In this document: positions 37,216-49,735 of the stretch, one piece after another
Layout of the letters: each line of letters starts with the position of its first letter
Numbering within the stretch: position 1 is the first letter of the stretch
Assembly: GCA_022749755.1 (NCBI GenBank)
Contig: CM040441.1
Coordinates: 15,067,475 to 15,131,474, forward strand
Reading direction: 5' to 3'
DNA: 64,000 nucleotides
DNA from: Azadirachta indica
Taxonomy: Eukaryota; Streptophyta; Magnoliopsida; Sapindales; Meliaceae
Notes under the pieces: model-generated
The model's input: only the letters and a program-made list of their open reading frames with translations
What the model was told of the DNA's origin: nothing
The model's database searches: none
Translations under genes and position numbers: made by a program

Positions 37216-38119
37216 TGCGGCAGTGTTTCTTTTCTGATGTGTCTGCGAAATTCTCTTGTAGATGCATGTATCTTCACTTCAGCATTTTCTTCTCTGCCTC
37301 TCTCTCTCTCTCTCTATTTATTTTTATTTGAGGTTACAAAATTCTCTCTGTCCATCACAGATTTAGGCCGCACTGTAATTTGTGCAATTTTTGGGTAAGA
37401 ATTATTTCTTGTATTTAAAATTCGTATACCAACAGTACAAATACTGGTCAGTTGTAGAATTAAAAAATTAAACACATGTAATTGCCTGCCTTTGCCCTGT
37501 GCATGCTTTCCTATATTTTATCCTTAATTTATACGTTGTTCAAGTATGTAGAGTTCCAATTGTTGAAAGCTGCTGCATAAAACTTAACTTCCTTTAATTT
37601 ACAATGCCTTTAATTGGAAGAAATCATGGAAAGAATACGGGTTATGAGTTGTTGATGATTGGAAGCAAGCACCCCATATACTTTTATGTCCAAAATCCTT
37701 ATAACAATTATTATTTATCAGCTAAAAATAAAACTCACAAAACTTTTGTCTAGCAGTTCGCACCATTTGACCACAGTCCTAGGGATTCCCTAGCTAATTT
37801 TAATATTTGATCTAATACCCAACACCCCTTACTTTTTTACTTACTACCTAATGCCCTAAATTAGTGTCCATTGTTTATGAAATCTACTTTTTAATGGACA
37901 AAATAATATTTTATAAAGTGACAAAGGTCTCACCAATGTACCATCGTTTTTTTTCCCGCTTCCTTCTTCCACGCACAATCTAGCTAATTCAAACTCTCTT
38001 TATGCACTACCTGATTCTTCATTAAAAAATTCATCAAATTTAAGGAAAAAAATAAATGTGATTACAGAAGTGAAAAGAGAGAGACACGAAAAAAAGAAAA
38101 GAGAAAGTTGTAAGAGAAG
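37216..38119. other. Spacer with (CT)n run, no gene seen
   Basis: It holds a (CT)n microsatellite at about 37295-37314 and a 63-codon open frame beginning 37207 that has no recognisable family. No supported gene. Confidence 0.45.
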
Positions 38120-38549
38120 ATAAGGATAAAGGAGAAATTGTTGGAATATTAAAAAATAAATTAAAATGATTTTTATGAGTATGCAGTATTTGAATTGATT
38201 GTAGTAGATTAAGTATAGAAGAAGTTTCTGGACCATAGTTTGGGTGGTCTAAGGTACACTTAACGCTTTTAAGTTATTTTAAATTTGAATAATAATAGGA
38301 AATAAAAATTTGATGTTTTGTGAGTGAAATTTTTTACTTCCATTTAAAATTTTTTAAATTAAAAAAAATGTCATTACTCTAAGTTTACACTTAGAGTTTA
38401 TTTAAAAAAAAAAGAACAGGAGAAAAACGATATATATTTCTTCTTGGAAGGAGTGATCAACTAGCAGAGGTTGAGGCCATCTTTGTTTTCTGAATTGATT
38501 TTGTTTATTTCTTCTGGTTCAATTAACTTTATAACTTAACTTCCATCAT

Positions 38550-38910
38550 GGTGCACTGAAAAATGAGATCCAACTCTTGTCATTCAATTTACACTTTTAA
38601 TAATGCTTTAATTTTGTCAATAGTGGGCAACTTTTCAAGTTCGGGTTGAATTTTTTTAAACCTGGATTGAAATCAGAAAAATTTATGTAAATTTGGACAA
38701 GATCAAGTTTTAAATTTAGATTTTAAAACTCTAATTTGAGTACCAATAAATTTTTGAATACGGTTTGAGTTTCAAAAACCCGACCTTAATCCATCTAAAT
38801 ATACTTTAAAGAAAAGCTTGTATATTTCACTATCCATGGACTGCCTGCGCGCACTAAAAGTTCTCCTGTGGCTTTGTTTTTAGTATTTTATATAGAGGCA
38901 GCTATTGTCA
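38550..38910 (+). pseudogene. WAT1 relic D (exons 6-7 region)
   Basis: Catcatggtgcactgaaaa resembles the exon 6 phrase actatggtgcacagac. Aaagaaaagcttg matches the exon 6 end ggtgaaaagcttc. Actaaaagttctcctgtggc, tttgtttttag and aggcagctattgtcatc match the intron 6 end and exon 7 start of the intact gene (45625-45675). No open frame survives. It is a heavily decayed fragment, supported by order as well as local similarity. Confidence 0.65.
38639..38795. mobile_element. Possible MITE inside WAT1 relic D
   Basis: A 157-bp stretch absent from the parallel copy at 51285-51500. Its ends are roughly inverted (ttcgggttgaatt versus the reverse complement of aaaacccgacctt). No clear target duplication. 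Small non-autonomous DNA element suspected only. Confidence 0.35.
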
Positions 38911-39734
38911 TCCAGCAAATTCTTTTGATATCACATTAGTTAATTTATTTGATTAATTACATTAATTGTTATCAGTTTACCACACACCTACTCACACCCT
39001 GTGTCTTCGATCAAAAAATCCTTGAGCCGATTTGATAAAAATATCAGTATTTAGCATGTTGAAAAATAATGGAACATCTGAGAAATTTTACACTGTTGCA
39101 TCATATTTATAATTCGTTAGTGCTTTTTTGATCTTCTGAGCCTCAGTGCTTAGTTGGTTTAGGTTTAGAGACTGTGTAACTCGATCGGGGCCATTGATTT
39201 TGTACTAAGCATTATCAATATTCTAGTGGTAGACAATGTATTTCCTACTTTCCATGCAAATTTGCCACCTGACTAACGAGCTGCACGTTTATAGCTTTAT
39301 TCAGATACTCCATATATATCTCTAAAAAGAAAAGTTGGCAATAAAATCCACCAACTTACAGCATATATCAGAGTCGTTTCATCAGATGTTTGACGTTTAA
39401 TATTGTATCGTAGCAATTCTCTAAATTGGAGTGGGGACCAATGGCAATTAAAGATAAATGCACAGTGCAAGTCGTTCCAATGAAGGCTAAAATACGAACA
39501 AGTTAATCTGATAGGCTATCTACCATAGTATTTATCAGCTATTATGCATGGAGCAAGTATGGCCAAGTTATAATATATATTCTAACCACCTTAAACATAT
39601 TTTACGGGCCAAATAAACTACAAATGCTTTATTAATATCAACTTTTTTTTATCACCACTTTATTTTAAGAAAATGATAATGTTTCTAAATTCATAATCAA
39701 ACGTGCTGAATTTAAAGTAACATAAATAATATAA

Positions 39735-39990
39735 ATGATAGGTAAGGTGACCAATTGAAATGTTTGGCAAGTTTAAAGCGGCTCATAAAAAATTCCGGAG
39801 TTAAAGCACCTTGACAACCAATTCAAGAACGCGGTGGGATCTCGTCAAACCAATAATATAGGAATATGATTACACTGATGTATTCAAAAGTTATTCAAAC
39901 TTCAAGCATTTGACTACAAATTCCACAATTATTGAAGCAACCTGTCAAATTCAATAGAAATTTGAAGCTTGAGCTGTCACGCTATCTCCA
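39735..39990 (+). repeat. WAT1-upstream module, copy 3 (5' part)
   Basis: Shares gttaaagcaccttgacaac, ccaattcaagaac, aaattccacaatt and gaagca-cctg phrases with copies at about 6290, 46290 and 61740. It continues, after inserted spacer, at 42340. Confidence 0.6.
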
Positions 39991-42339
39991 AATCAAAATA
40001 ATGAAATCCCCCGTGTCATTTCTTACAACTTACAAATACTTAATTGTTAAATCTATTATAATCTATCCCAAATCTTCACAAGTATAAATAACTTTCTTAA
40101 ATTTAGAAATCATAATATATTTTATATATAAATTATAATAAGAGTACATGTACATGTACATAATAAGATATGATATAATTAAATTAATGAAAATAGCTTT
40201 AGGATTGTATATTCACTTTCAAACATTCAAAACTTCTCTTCAACCTTTTAGAAAATGTTTTTAAATTTATGCTTTGAATGCATTCATTTGATTACCATTT
40301 GGAAGGAATTTTTTTATTTCATATATCAATCCCAAAAGAAGAATTTTAACAAAATTACTGATCCCAAAGAAAACGTTATCGAAAATGTTAATCCCCAAAG
40401 AAAGCTTGTACCTATCATAAATAGTACTCATCCATTAATAATAAATTGCATGTAAAATAAGTGTAAATGAGTCTTACAAATTCACACATATAATACTTAT
40501 GTCAAAAGGTAAGAGTCAGGCTCTTGCCTTGATCATCAGTGAGTCTTTCAGCATATAAAACATTTATGTTGACATACAAATTTATGAAAATTTAGAAGTT
40601 CAATGATACACAGGTTTCTCCCATATATAGGATATATATTAAAACTTATCATATATTAAATTCAAAACAATATCTACTTATATTCTTATATCTATTAAGA
40701 AAGTGATTAATTCAAATATTCAAGAAAAATGAAATTTTATTCTCATAAAAAAGTAAATTTTACAAAATTACTTATTTGAAATTATTTTTCTTTTAATAAA
40801 AACATAAAGCATGTTCATGCTTATTTTTTATTAATGCACGTTCATGCTTATTAATGCATATTCATGAATACATAAAAAAAAAATATATATATAGTTAAAT
40901 ATAATCAAAAATAGATTCTCACTCGTAATACAAACTTATACATATGTTTATTGTAATTCTTTTAAAAAAAGTTTAGTCCACTTACCTTGAAACTTCCCCA
41001 AATAACCAGAGTATATGAACATCCTTGCCGTAAATTCATTTTCAATGAATCTATAGTAATACTTAATGTCATGGGATCAAAAAGAGCAACTCTACTCTTA
41101 AGCATAGTCTAACCTTTGCTATCTTTAATTAAATTCTTGAACATTTATGCTTTAATCATTTTGCTTTTTAAAAAAAACTCAATCATAATTAAATATCATA
41201 AGATTTTATCAGAATATCGGTGACTGTTCAAAATGGTATTAGAGAATTTCACGGTCTTGTGTTCGAATCCCGTAAATATTAAAAAAAATATATATAGGTC
41301 CGTGTGACATATTTATCAAATAGTTACCTATTTAGGTTCAAATGACAATATCCATTAAATAAAATTGGTCTTACAAGGAAGGAAAATGATAAGCACTTTT
41401 ATTTAAAATCTTACGCCTTCATATTTAAATTCTTACTCAGTTGACAAATTAAAATAATTAACTTTGATTTACTCGAAAAATCATTAGAAATTATATACTT
41501 TTCCATTCTGAACAAAACAAACGTAGAAATGCTACCTTAAATGCATAGTTTAGCATACAAAAAACTGAGCAGCAAATTTCAAGGGTCAAATTTCTATAGT
41601 TTTCGTAATAACATTGAGTAAAGATTTAAAGATAATTTCTATAATTTTACACTAATCATGCTTTTATGTATCAATATCATAAAGAAATAAATGAATTTAC
41701 TACATTAATCTTGTATTTCTTCTTAGAAATATTCTCTAATCTCTTTCAAATCTTCTCTGTTAAAAATAAGCTAAAATAATCTCTCTTTCAAACTATATTA
41801 TAAAAAATAACAATATTTTCATTCTTGAAATTTGATAAAATAACAAACCATGACATAATTATTTTTAACTTTAACATTGTAGTCCCCATCCTTTCCTTTA
41901 TACCAGTGTTTTCCATCACGTTTGAATTCTGAACTGTTGATGGACTAAAATATTAAAATTAGGTAAATCATGTCATAATATATTATTTCGTCAAAATTTA
42001 AGGACAAAAATTTATTACTCTATTGTTTACTTTATTTTTTATTATACCGTATTATTTACTTGAAGCTCAAGAAATCTTAATCTTAATAGAAACCTTATTA
42101 ATAAATTCTTATAATCTCTTAAATCAAAGACTGTACTTTCATTCTAATTATAATCAAAATAATATTGAACCTTAATCTTAAATACAAGCTAAATCCATAA
42201 AGCAGGGGCATATTCTGAATTCACAACAAAAAAATTCTAAATCAACTCATAATATTTCATAACCTCAAATGATTTTAATATCAATAATTTAATGACTCGA
42301 GAGGTAGCACTATCTATGGAACGAAAAATTGTTATTTAA
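39991..42339. other. AT-rich spacer, no gene seen
   Basis: No coding gene. A 66-codon frame at 40255-40455 has no family resemblance. A possible SINE remnant lies near 41234. Confidence 0.5.
41234..41295 (+). mobile_element. Possible tRNA-like SINE remnant
   Basis: TGTTCGAATCC at 41260-41270 fits a polymerase III B box. Upstream TGGTATTAGAG (41234-41244) is an imperfect A box. An A-rich tail begins at 41281. The box spacing (26) is short, so this is uncertain. TGGTATTAGAG also resembles a copia primer-binding site. Confidence 0.35.
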
Positions 42340-43275
42340 AGCTCTTAAAAGGTTAGAGAGAGAGAGAGAGAGAGAGAGTTGGCATCGAGAGCTTTAGTTG
42401 GTAAGTGGCAGCCAGGCGGGTTCGAACTTTGTGGTCCATTGAATCTATGGAATAGTCAGATTACACTAAAAACAACTTATGTTAAAAAATACACACACAC
42501 ACATATATATAAAACAAATATTAATTATTAGCATGGAATCCTGTTAAAAAATACACACACATATATATAAAACAAATATTAATTATTAGCATGGAATCCT
42601 ATGCTTAAAGTATAATTCCAATTTAAATAACGAAAAGCATAGATAAAAATTTAAATAAGGGAGAATAGCAAATATTTCCAATTTTAGGTCTAATATTTCA
42701 TATCTCTTAAAATTTGATTAATATCCTATTACTCCTATTTAATAGTTAAAATATAATTTTTAATTATAATGAAGATGAAGATAGAGGAGTGATTGAGTAT
42801 TAGACAAAATTTTGGGAGATAATGAAATATTAGACTTAATGGTAAGGGATATCGAATATTTTTCTTTAGACGAAATTGACGTATCTAAATTAAATTTTTT
42901 ATCTTTTTTTTCCCTGATAAATAATCTAAACTTTAATCTATTATCCTTCGAGTATCTGTGCATTTTAATTTTTATGTTAACTCTAGGCAGATCTAAGATG
43001 TAACCTATAATACAGAAGTAGAATAAATGGAACTTTTGTCATCGTCCACAAATAATAATAAATACAAATAACCTATTCATTTAATAAGGTAACACCAATG
43101 TTAAAGTCTTTATAGTATTAACCTGCTCTTTGTATTATTCCACCATATTCATTCTTTATCCACTAAATCAAAATAAAAAATTGACAATGTTAGTTGAAAG
43201 TTTGCAACGAATCTCTTACGTACATATGTTTATATCGCCATATTTGAGAAATCTGAAATAGTTAATTCGTGATTA

Positions 43276-43281
43276 CACGTG
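43276..43281 (+). promoter_or_regulatory. G-box / ABRE-type element
   Basis: CACGTG in the context ACACGTGGC, 36 bp upstream of the TATA box. ACGTGGC is the known core bound by bZIP (ABF-type) factors. The equivalent site in WAT1-A (gaatttacacaattggc near 7031-7047) lacks it. Binding is inferred only. Confidence 0.5.
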
Positions 43282-43317
43282 GCCATTGCATTTGACAAAA
43301 TGGCATCATTTTAAGTT

Positions 43318-43325
43318 TATAAATA
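43318..43325 (+). promoter_or_regulatory. TATA box of the intact WAT1-related gene
   Basis: TATAAATA followed by GAAGC. The flanks (tttataaatagaa, then tggcctaatctcca) match those of 7059-7066. It is 731 bp upstream of the start codon, which suggests a 5'-UTR intron ending at the attcttcag acceptor near 44010. Confidence 0.65.
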
Positions 43326-44048
43326 GAAGCTTTAGTTGTGGCCTAATCTCCACCAACCTAAAATCCTTTCATTTCTTTGCAATTTCAGTGGCACGCTTTG
43401 ATTTCTGCATAGTTAGTGTAAAATATAGAGGCTATATATTCGAAACTGCGGAATGTATGCAGCAGCAATCCAGACATCAATGTGATGCAATTGTAGTTTG
43501 GATACTACTTCAGCCGAACAGATTTGGATTTAAGTAAAGTTGTTCTCCACTCCATCCCTTTTACTCTTGTGATTAATCAGTACTATAAAGTTCTGCATTG
43601 TTATATATGTTTTCTTTGTATTTTCACACATAATATTTTCATCCATCCATTCACTATCAATAAAGCTTGGATATGGCTTTGAGATGTGTGTCCACCAGGA
43701 TTCTTAAAAGATTCTATACTTAGATTCAGAGTTTTCAGCAATTTAATTTGATGCAGTGTACTTTTGTTTTGGTATTTCTTCTTATATATATGTGTATAAA
43801 AAATGCTCTTGTCCTATGCTTATTAAAATATGTCAAATAGCAATTCTATAACAAAAGTGCAAAAGACAAACTCACTGTTTCCCAGTATAAATAAAGAGAT
43901 TCAATCTATAACATGATGTTAACAACAGAACAAAATAGGAGATAAAGCTTTTATCGTCCTCTATACATACTTAACACGTTGTTCTTGTGCTTGTGGTCTT
44001 AATTCTTCAGGTTGTGAAGTAAAGTACGAAAAGTTAGAAGTGAAAACC

Positions 44049-45831
44049 ATGGCACTTCCGGAAATTTTCACGAGATTCAAGCCACACTTCTTCATGGTTT
44101 TGTCTCAGATAACGCAATCTTTTCTATACTTTATCACCGAGGCTTCCTTCAATCATGGCATGAATCCTCATGTCTTCGTTACTTATCGTCATATCGTGGC
44201 AGGCATCTTGTTGCTCCCTTTTGCCTATTTTCTTGAAAGGTTTGCATAATATATCTATATTTATTTATCTTTATGCATATGTATGATTGATAAATTGAGT
44301 AATCTACTAGTCTCTTTCCGACATGACTGGTGAATGCTGATGATAATTTTTCTGTCTTCTGCAGGACCAAGAGGCCAAAGCTTACATTAGCACTTTTCGG
44401 GCAAATATTTATCGTCGCCCTGTTCGCGTAAGGAAAACTAATTAAGAATTATGGATTCAAATAATTGTTAAAAGTAACTGAGGCTAAATTTTTTGTGATG
44501 CAGGGTGGGATTGACTTTAAACATGTACTTTGCAAGCATGAGATTAACCTCTCCAACTTTTGTTGCATCTGTGACGAACACCATATCTGCCGTAACTTTC
44601 GTAATCGCAATTATACTGGGGTCGGCATCTATGATCACCTGTCTAAATTTAAGAACTTGAAACTCTAGCTTTATTTGACATTTGGAAGTTAATTTCATGC
44701 AGGTTAGAAATTGTTCATCTTCGAAATGCCCGAAGCATAGCAAAAGTCATTGGGACGGCGGTTTCGTTGGCTGGTGTAACGGTTATGACGTTATACAAGG
44801 GTCCTATTATGAGAAATCTATGGCGTCCTCTTATTCATATTCACAGAAACCAAAACATTCATGAGGAGTGGTTGAAGGGTTCGATTCTATCTGTTTCCTG
44901 CTGTTTAACATGGTCTGTGGCGTACATTCTTCAGGTTTATCTCCAACTTGAAACTATATTGTTAAAATCCAAAAACAAAAATGGTTCATTACTACAAGGT
45001 TTCTATACGAAAGAATGTTATATGCAAACCAGACTAGTTAACAAACACTTGATGCTGATACACTATATGCAAATGCAAAAGAATTGCACTAACACGTGGC
45101 TAAAAAAGATTGAGCTTTAAGGATGTCAATGAAAGATATATAACTATCTCTTGCCAAAATGATCATTTAGGCAATGACACTGAAGAAATATCCTGCACGT
45201 CTATCCCTGGCCACATGGATATGCTTTCTCGGTGCAGCTCAATCAGCTGTCTTCACGGCGATCATAAAACATGAATCGGCTACGTGGAGAATTGGATTCA
45301 ATATTGACTTGGTGTCCACTCTTTATGCTGTAAGCACAAGTATTTCACTGTTAAATATTGGATTAACCTTGAGTTGTGTCCATAAAATTCTAACAATGGT
45401 AATTCATGGCAGGGAATTTTGATATCTGGTATATACTCTTGCGTTCAACTATGGTGCACAGACAAAAGAGGTCCAGTTTTTGTGACGGTGTTCAGTCCCA
45501 TTTCAACCATACTTGTGGCACTTCTAGCATACTGTGTTTTCGGTGAAAAGCTTCACTTGGGCAGGTAATCTGAGTACATGCATATCATATATATTTCAGT
45601 CATTTTCACTTGCCCACTGGCTAAAAGTTTTCCTGTGGTTTTGTTTTCAGCATTATCGGGGCAACTATCGTAATCGTTGGTCTGTATATGCTGCTTTGGG
45701 GCAAAGAAGGTGACTTGAAAGTTCATATAGCAGCAGGAGAGCAATCTTATCCGACATGTAACAAGACAAAAGACTCCAATATACAAAAAATCACTTCAGT
45801 TGAAAAAGATATACGACGAGGCGAACCATAA
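44049..45831 (+). CDS. WAT1-related EamA-family transporter, intact
   Basis: Seven exons: 44049-44239, 44365-44427, 44504-44620, 44703-44934, 45171-45329, 45413-45564, 45651-45831. All introns are GT-AG, phases agree, and they join into 1095 nt (364 residues), normal for the family. It starts MALPEIFTRFKPHFFMVLSQ. Two EamA repeats, each of about five helices, are expected. Visible blocks include TEASFNHGMNPHVFVTYRH, NMYFASMRLTSPTFVASVTN, VTVMTLYKGP, FNIDLVSTLYA, VTVFSPISTILVALLAY and VIVGLYMLLWGKEGD. The ATG sits in accATGGC, a good plant start. The hydrophilic tail ends EKDIRRGEP. Arabidopsis WAT1 exports auxin from the vacuole; this relative's substrate cannot be read from sequence. It is the only coding copy of a tandem array, with a TATA box and G-box upstream. 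Confidence 0.93.
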
Positions 45832-46100
45832 TGATGGAGCCATGCGTAAAAGAATAATAATAAAAGAATTGAATCATATCATGGATTTTGAGATGCACTT
45901 TTGTTTATGATAAATTAGGACAAAGTTGATTATTATTCTAACCGTATGTTTCCTCAGTAATTCAAGTAATAAATCTTATGCTGTCTTTTATTACTACTGT
46001 TTCTCAGTAAGAATCCCGATCACAATAAGTATTGATCCAAATGTTAACATTTTGAAAAATGACAATATTCGTAAATTCATAATTAAACGTGGTGAAGTCA
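45832..46100. other. 3' flank of the intact WAT1-related gene
   Basis: AT-rich. AATAAT/ATAAAA motifs at about 45856-45866 are candidate polyadenylation signals. Nothing else is seen. Confidence 0.4.
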
Positions 46101-46620
46101 AAGTAATTAATATAATAATAGGTGAGGAAACCAATTCAAAAGTTAGGCAAGGTTATAAAGCACGAGTCAGCAAATTCCAACAATTAAAGCACCCATCCCG
46201 TCCTGCGCTGAGAAAAAATTAATGTGCATAATTATACAAACAATCGATATAGGATTATAGTGACCAACGTAGGATCACACTCACTGATTCGAAAGTTATC
46301 CAAACTCAAGGCACCTGACAACAAATTCCACAATACATTATATATTGAAGCGCGCTGATAAATTTCAGAGTAAGGTGAGCGTAGACAAGATTGTATTGAC
46401 GTCCTTGATGACGCAGGAGAGGGAACACTCCCTATGCAAAGGCAAATAGTTATTCTTTTTTCGGGCAATTGAAAGAGAAAAAGGTTAGAATCGACAGCTT
46501 TTGTTGGTTGGTGCCGCGCTGGTGGGCTCTTCCAAGTTGGTGCGCCAATGTTACTAATGGAAAGAGTCAGATTGCACTACGGCATGTCTTAAAAGTTAAC
46601 AATTAAACCAGGTACGTGAA
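46100..46620 (+). repeat. WAT1-upstream module, copy 4
   Basis: Shares gcacctgacaacaaattcca, gaacactccctatgcaaagg and ggtgggctcttcc, then gtcagattgcactac, with other copies. It lies downstream of the intact gene and would be the upstream region of the next array member, of which only relic E remains. Confidence 0.7.
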
Positions 46621-47054
46621 TATGTCAAAAAGTTGGACTTTGATTGTTCTTACTTCCCTTTTTCTGTAGATGGGCCAATTAGCAAGTAAAATTATTCCTT
46701 TGTAAAAGTTATTGTTTTTCTTTTCCAAAGATAAATAGATGGTCCGATTAGAAAGTAAAATTCAATTAAAGTTTTAAAGCCAATTTCTTTAAAAGTAATT
46801 GTTAATAAAATAATAATAGAGGCTAAAGGGGCGGCTCAAGGTCAAGGGTAGGCAATTGATCCACCCCAAAATTATCCTCTCAAATACTCAAAGTAGATAG
46901 AGATAATTAGAAAATCACATCTGAAAATGCCGCCTATAGGAATCTAAAAGAAAAGCCTTATACGATCCTGTAATGGTCGTTTCGGTGAGTTCTGTACATA
47001 AATGTATATATGAAGATCAATATTAATTATTATTATTAATTAACTTCAGTTATT
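46621..47054. other. Spacer, partly an inverted copy of 37120-37215
   Basis: 46930-47045 is the reverse complement of 37120-37215. The rest shows no gene. Confidence 0.6.
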
Positions 47055-47059
47055 GGAAT

Positions 47060-47278
47060 TGTGAAGAAATTAATTTTTTATTTCTTAAGTAAAATTCTGT
47101 ACATGACCGTCTTAGGCTTACAATAAACATAAAAAAGAAAACAAAATATGTAAAATTAACAAGATAAAATAAGAAAATAAAATCATAATAATAAAGAAAA
47201 ATGAAATCAAAATTAAAGGAAACAATATGCTTGCAAATCAAGACATTATAATGTTTGATTTGCTTGGTTTCATTAACA
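47060..47278 (-). repeat. 3' LTR of copia element 2
   Basis: Begins tgtgaagaaattaattttt and ends cattaaca. Lacks the internal about 40-bp tandem copy present in 50552-50824. Confidence 0.85.
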
Positions 47279-47288
47279 GCCCCCTTCA

Positions 47289-49735
47289 AACTTAAGTTCG
47301 CTTAGTAGAAGCTAACTTGAGTTTGGATACCAAGTCTTGAAAACAACCAAGAGGATGATACGTCGTAAACATATTTACGGGTTGATCAAAAGAAGAGATG
47401 GAGCGAAGAGTAATGGTGCCTTAAGTGATATGTTGACGAATAAAATAACAGTCAACTCCAATGTGTTGAGTGCATTCATGAAACACATCATTGTGAGTAA
47501 TTTGAATAACATTACTATTATTACAGACAAGAGATGTAGGAGTAGAGTGATGAACACCCGTATCACTAAGAAGCCAACGAAGATAAGTAATCTCTTGAGC
47601 AGTATTTGTAAGGGTACAATATTCTACCTCTGTGCTCGATCATGCAACAACAATCTGCTTCTTATAATGCCAAGAAATAAGAGAATCAATCAAAAAAATA
47701 TAAAGACGTGTAGTAGAGTGTCGGTCAATAGGATTACAGATAGTCTACATTAGAAAAGACGCATAACTCGAGAGACGAATATTGGGTTAGGTTTATCCCA
47801 ACAACGAATGGATAGAGAAATGAAGCTTATGAAATAGAGTGCCCTTAATGTAGTAAAGAATGTGAAAAACAACTATATAATGAGGAGAGTGGGGAGCATA
47901 CATGTACTGACTCATAATATAAATAGCATAGGAGATGTCAGGTCGAGTAACCGTGAGGTATACTAAACTACTAACCAGTTATCTATAAAAGGTGGCATCT
48001 TTAAGTGGAACCATGTTAAGGGTTATGAGTTTCGCACTTGGCTCTAATAAAGTACAAGTTATTTTACTATCAATCAAACTAGCTTGAGTAAGAAGATCTG
48101 ATGTATACTTGACTTGAGAAAGATAGCAACCATCAAAGTTAAAAAATACCTCCAGACTAAGAAGTAATTAAGATAGCCAAAATCTTTCATCTCAAAGAGT
48201 TGCTAAAGTGCAATCTTGAGAGTAAATATCCCGTCAATATTATCACCAGTAATGATCATATCATCTACATAAAGTAAGAAAAGAACACAATCAATTTGAT
48301 CATAAAATACAATACCCAGAATACCACTAAAAACTAGTGAATGAAAACGATCAAGTGACATATATCCTAGTCGAGAGTATGAGAAACTCAAGGAAAAGAA
48401 AACAGTTGTAGAGGCAACAGGTAGAGGAACAGAGTGACATGTGGATGGCAAATGAAGGCTGATGAGCTTAAATAAACGTTTAACTTTACGGCCTATCCCA
48501 AGCATCGGACCAGTCTTGAATCCTGCACACAACAAAGCAGAAGCAATGAAAAAAAAATAAACACCTAGATCATATAATTAACCAATAGATAAAAGGTTGA
48601 CAGTGAGATGAGGAATTAGAAAAGTGTAAGGCAAAAAGATATAATATAAAGTAATTTAGCCTAAGTGACTGACATGCATAGTAGATCCATTTATTGTTTG
48701 AATGGCAGGTAAATATAGAACAGAAGATTTAGAAGAAAAAATAGTAGTCTGCAGTTATATGATTATAACACGTAGAGTTAAAGTATCGAGTGGATGTAAA
48801 GGAAAGCTGAAATAGGAGGATTACTGAATTTTCGCAAAAGTTGCTAAAGAAGAGACACGAGAACATTGGTGATAAGGGATGGAGAGGTAGGGCAGTCATT
48901 GGTGTTATCAACAATAGTAGCAGACAGTGGTAAAGGATGCTTCGGTTTTTCTTTATTTGAATTGTCTCATGCAAAGTGCTAAACACTAACTTTACATCTC
49001 CTAACGAGACAATTGAGAACCTAGTGACCATTCTTATGGCAATAGTTACAACTTACTATAAAGACGAGTTAAGAAGCTGAAGTTATAGCCAAAGCAGTGT
49101 TAGGATGAGGTGGTTGTAAAGAAGCAAGCTAAGTTTCTTCAGAGACAAGCATATCAATAGCTTCATCAAGAGTAGGTAAAGATTTCTAATGAAAAGAGAA
49201 AGTTCGAGTAGGTTCAAATGTATCTTATAAGGCCATAAGAAACATCATTAACCTTTGCTGGTCCATATAAGTGGCAAATCTTGCTGCATTCTCAGAGGTT
49301 ATCCACTTAGGTTTTCGAAAGTGATAACTAGTCTCATAAAAACTACATTTATGAGTGAAAGTCAGAGATAGATTGGTCGAGCTTGTGTAAGTTCTGATAT
49401 TGGTGTAACAAATTAGTGGTAGTATACCGATGAGCAAAGAAGTCCTACAATACTTTGGCTGTCTCAAATCTTCCAAATTATAGATGGATGGAGGGCATAG
49501 AAGTATTATGGAACCACATAATAGCTTAGTGATTTTTGCTGTCCCATTCTTCTAAATAGTCAGCGAACTTTTTATTAGTATCTTCATCTGTCTTGATAGG
49601 TTTAGCGATATGGAAATTAACATATTGCTAAAGACAACATTTCTTGAGGAAACCAGACATAGCTTGAACCTATAATACATAATTATATCTATCTAACTGG
49701 ATATGAATAGGGTGAAAGACATCTAATCTATCCAT
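47289..49735 (-). pseudogene. gag-pol pseudogene of copia element 2
   Basis: It starts MDRLDVFHPIHIQLDRYNYV at 49735, matching element 1's gag start. At 48535-48203 the region after the protease (LHLPSTCHSVPLPVAS) runs directly into VLFLLYVDDMIITGDN. In element 1 these are separated by about 1.6 kb holding integrase and the first RT motifs. The RT box YVDD itself is intact. RNase H homology continues to about 47290. Frames are broken elsewhere. Confidence 0.82.

Larger units (their letters stand above)
38120..39560 (+). repeat. Duplicated block, copy 1
   Basis: Direct, gapped counterpart of 50995-51645. Shared landmarks in the same order are gataaaggagaaattgttgg, gaccaac/gatcaactagca-aggttgag, aaataaaatccacca and ggcaattaaagataaatg. 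This copy is longer because of extra insertions. It carries a relic of the WAT1 3' exons. Confidence 0.8.
42340..43620 (+). repeat. WAT1-upstream module, copy 3 (3' part)
   Basis: Leads directly into the intact WAT1 gene. It contains a (GA)n run at 42354-42378, ggcgggttcgaactttg (42416-42432), and a 60-bp tandem duplication at 42481-42542/42543-42600 (acacacatatatataaaac, then gcatggaatcct). It also holds the conserved promoter. Confidence 0.7.

Noticed and set aside
37207..37398. 63-codon frame starting MPFCGSVSFLMCLRN, followed by a GT
   Set aside because: Considered as a possible WAT1 or other exon, but it does not match any exon and includes a CT microsatellite.
44468..44743. 91-codon minus-strand frame
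   Set aside because: Antisense to exons 3-4 of the intact WAT1-related gene.
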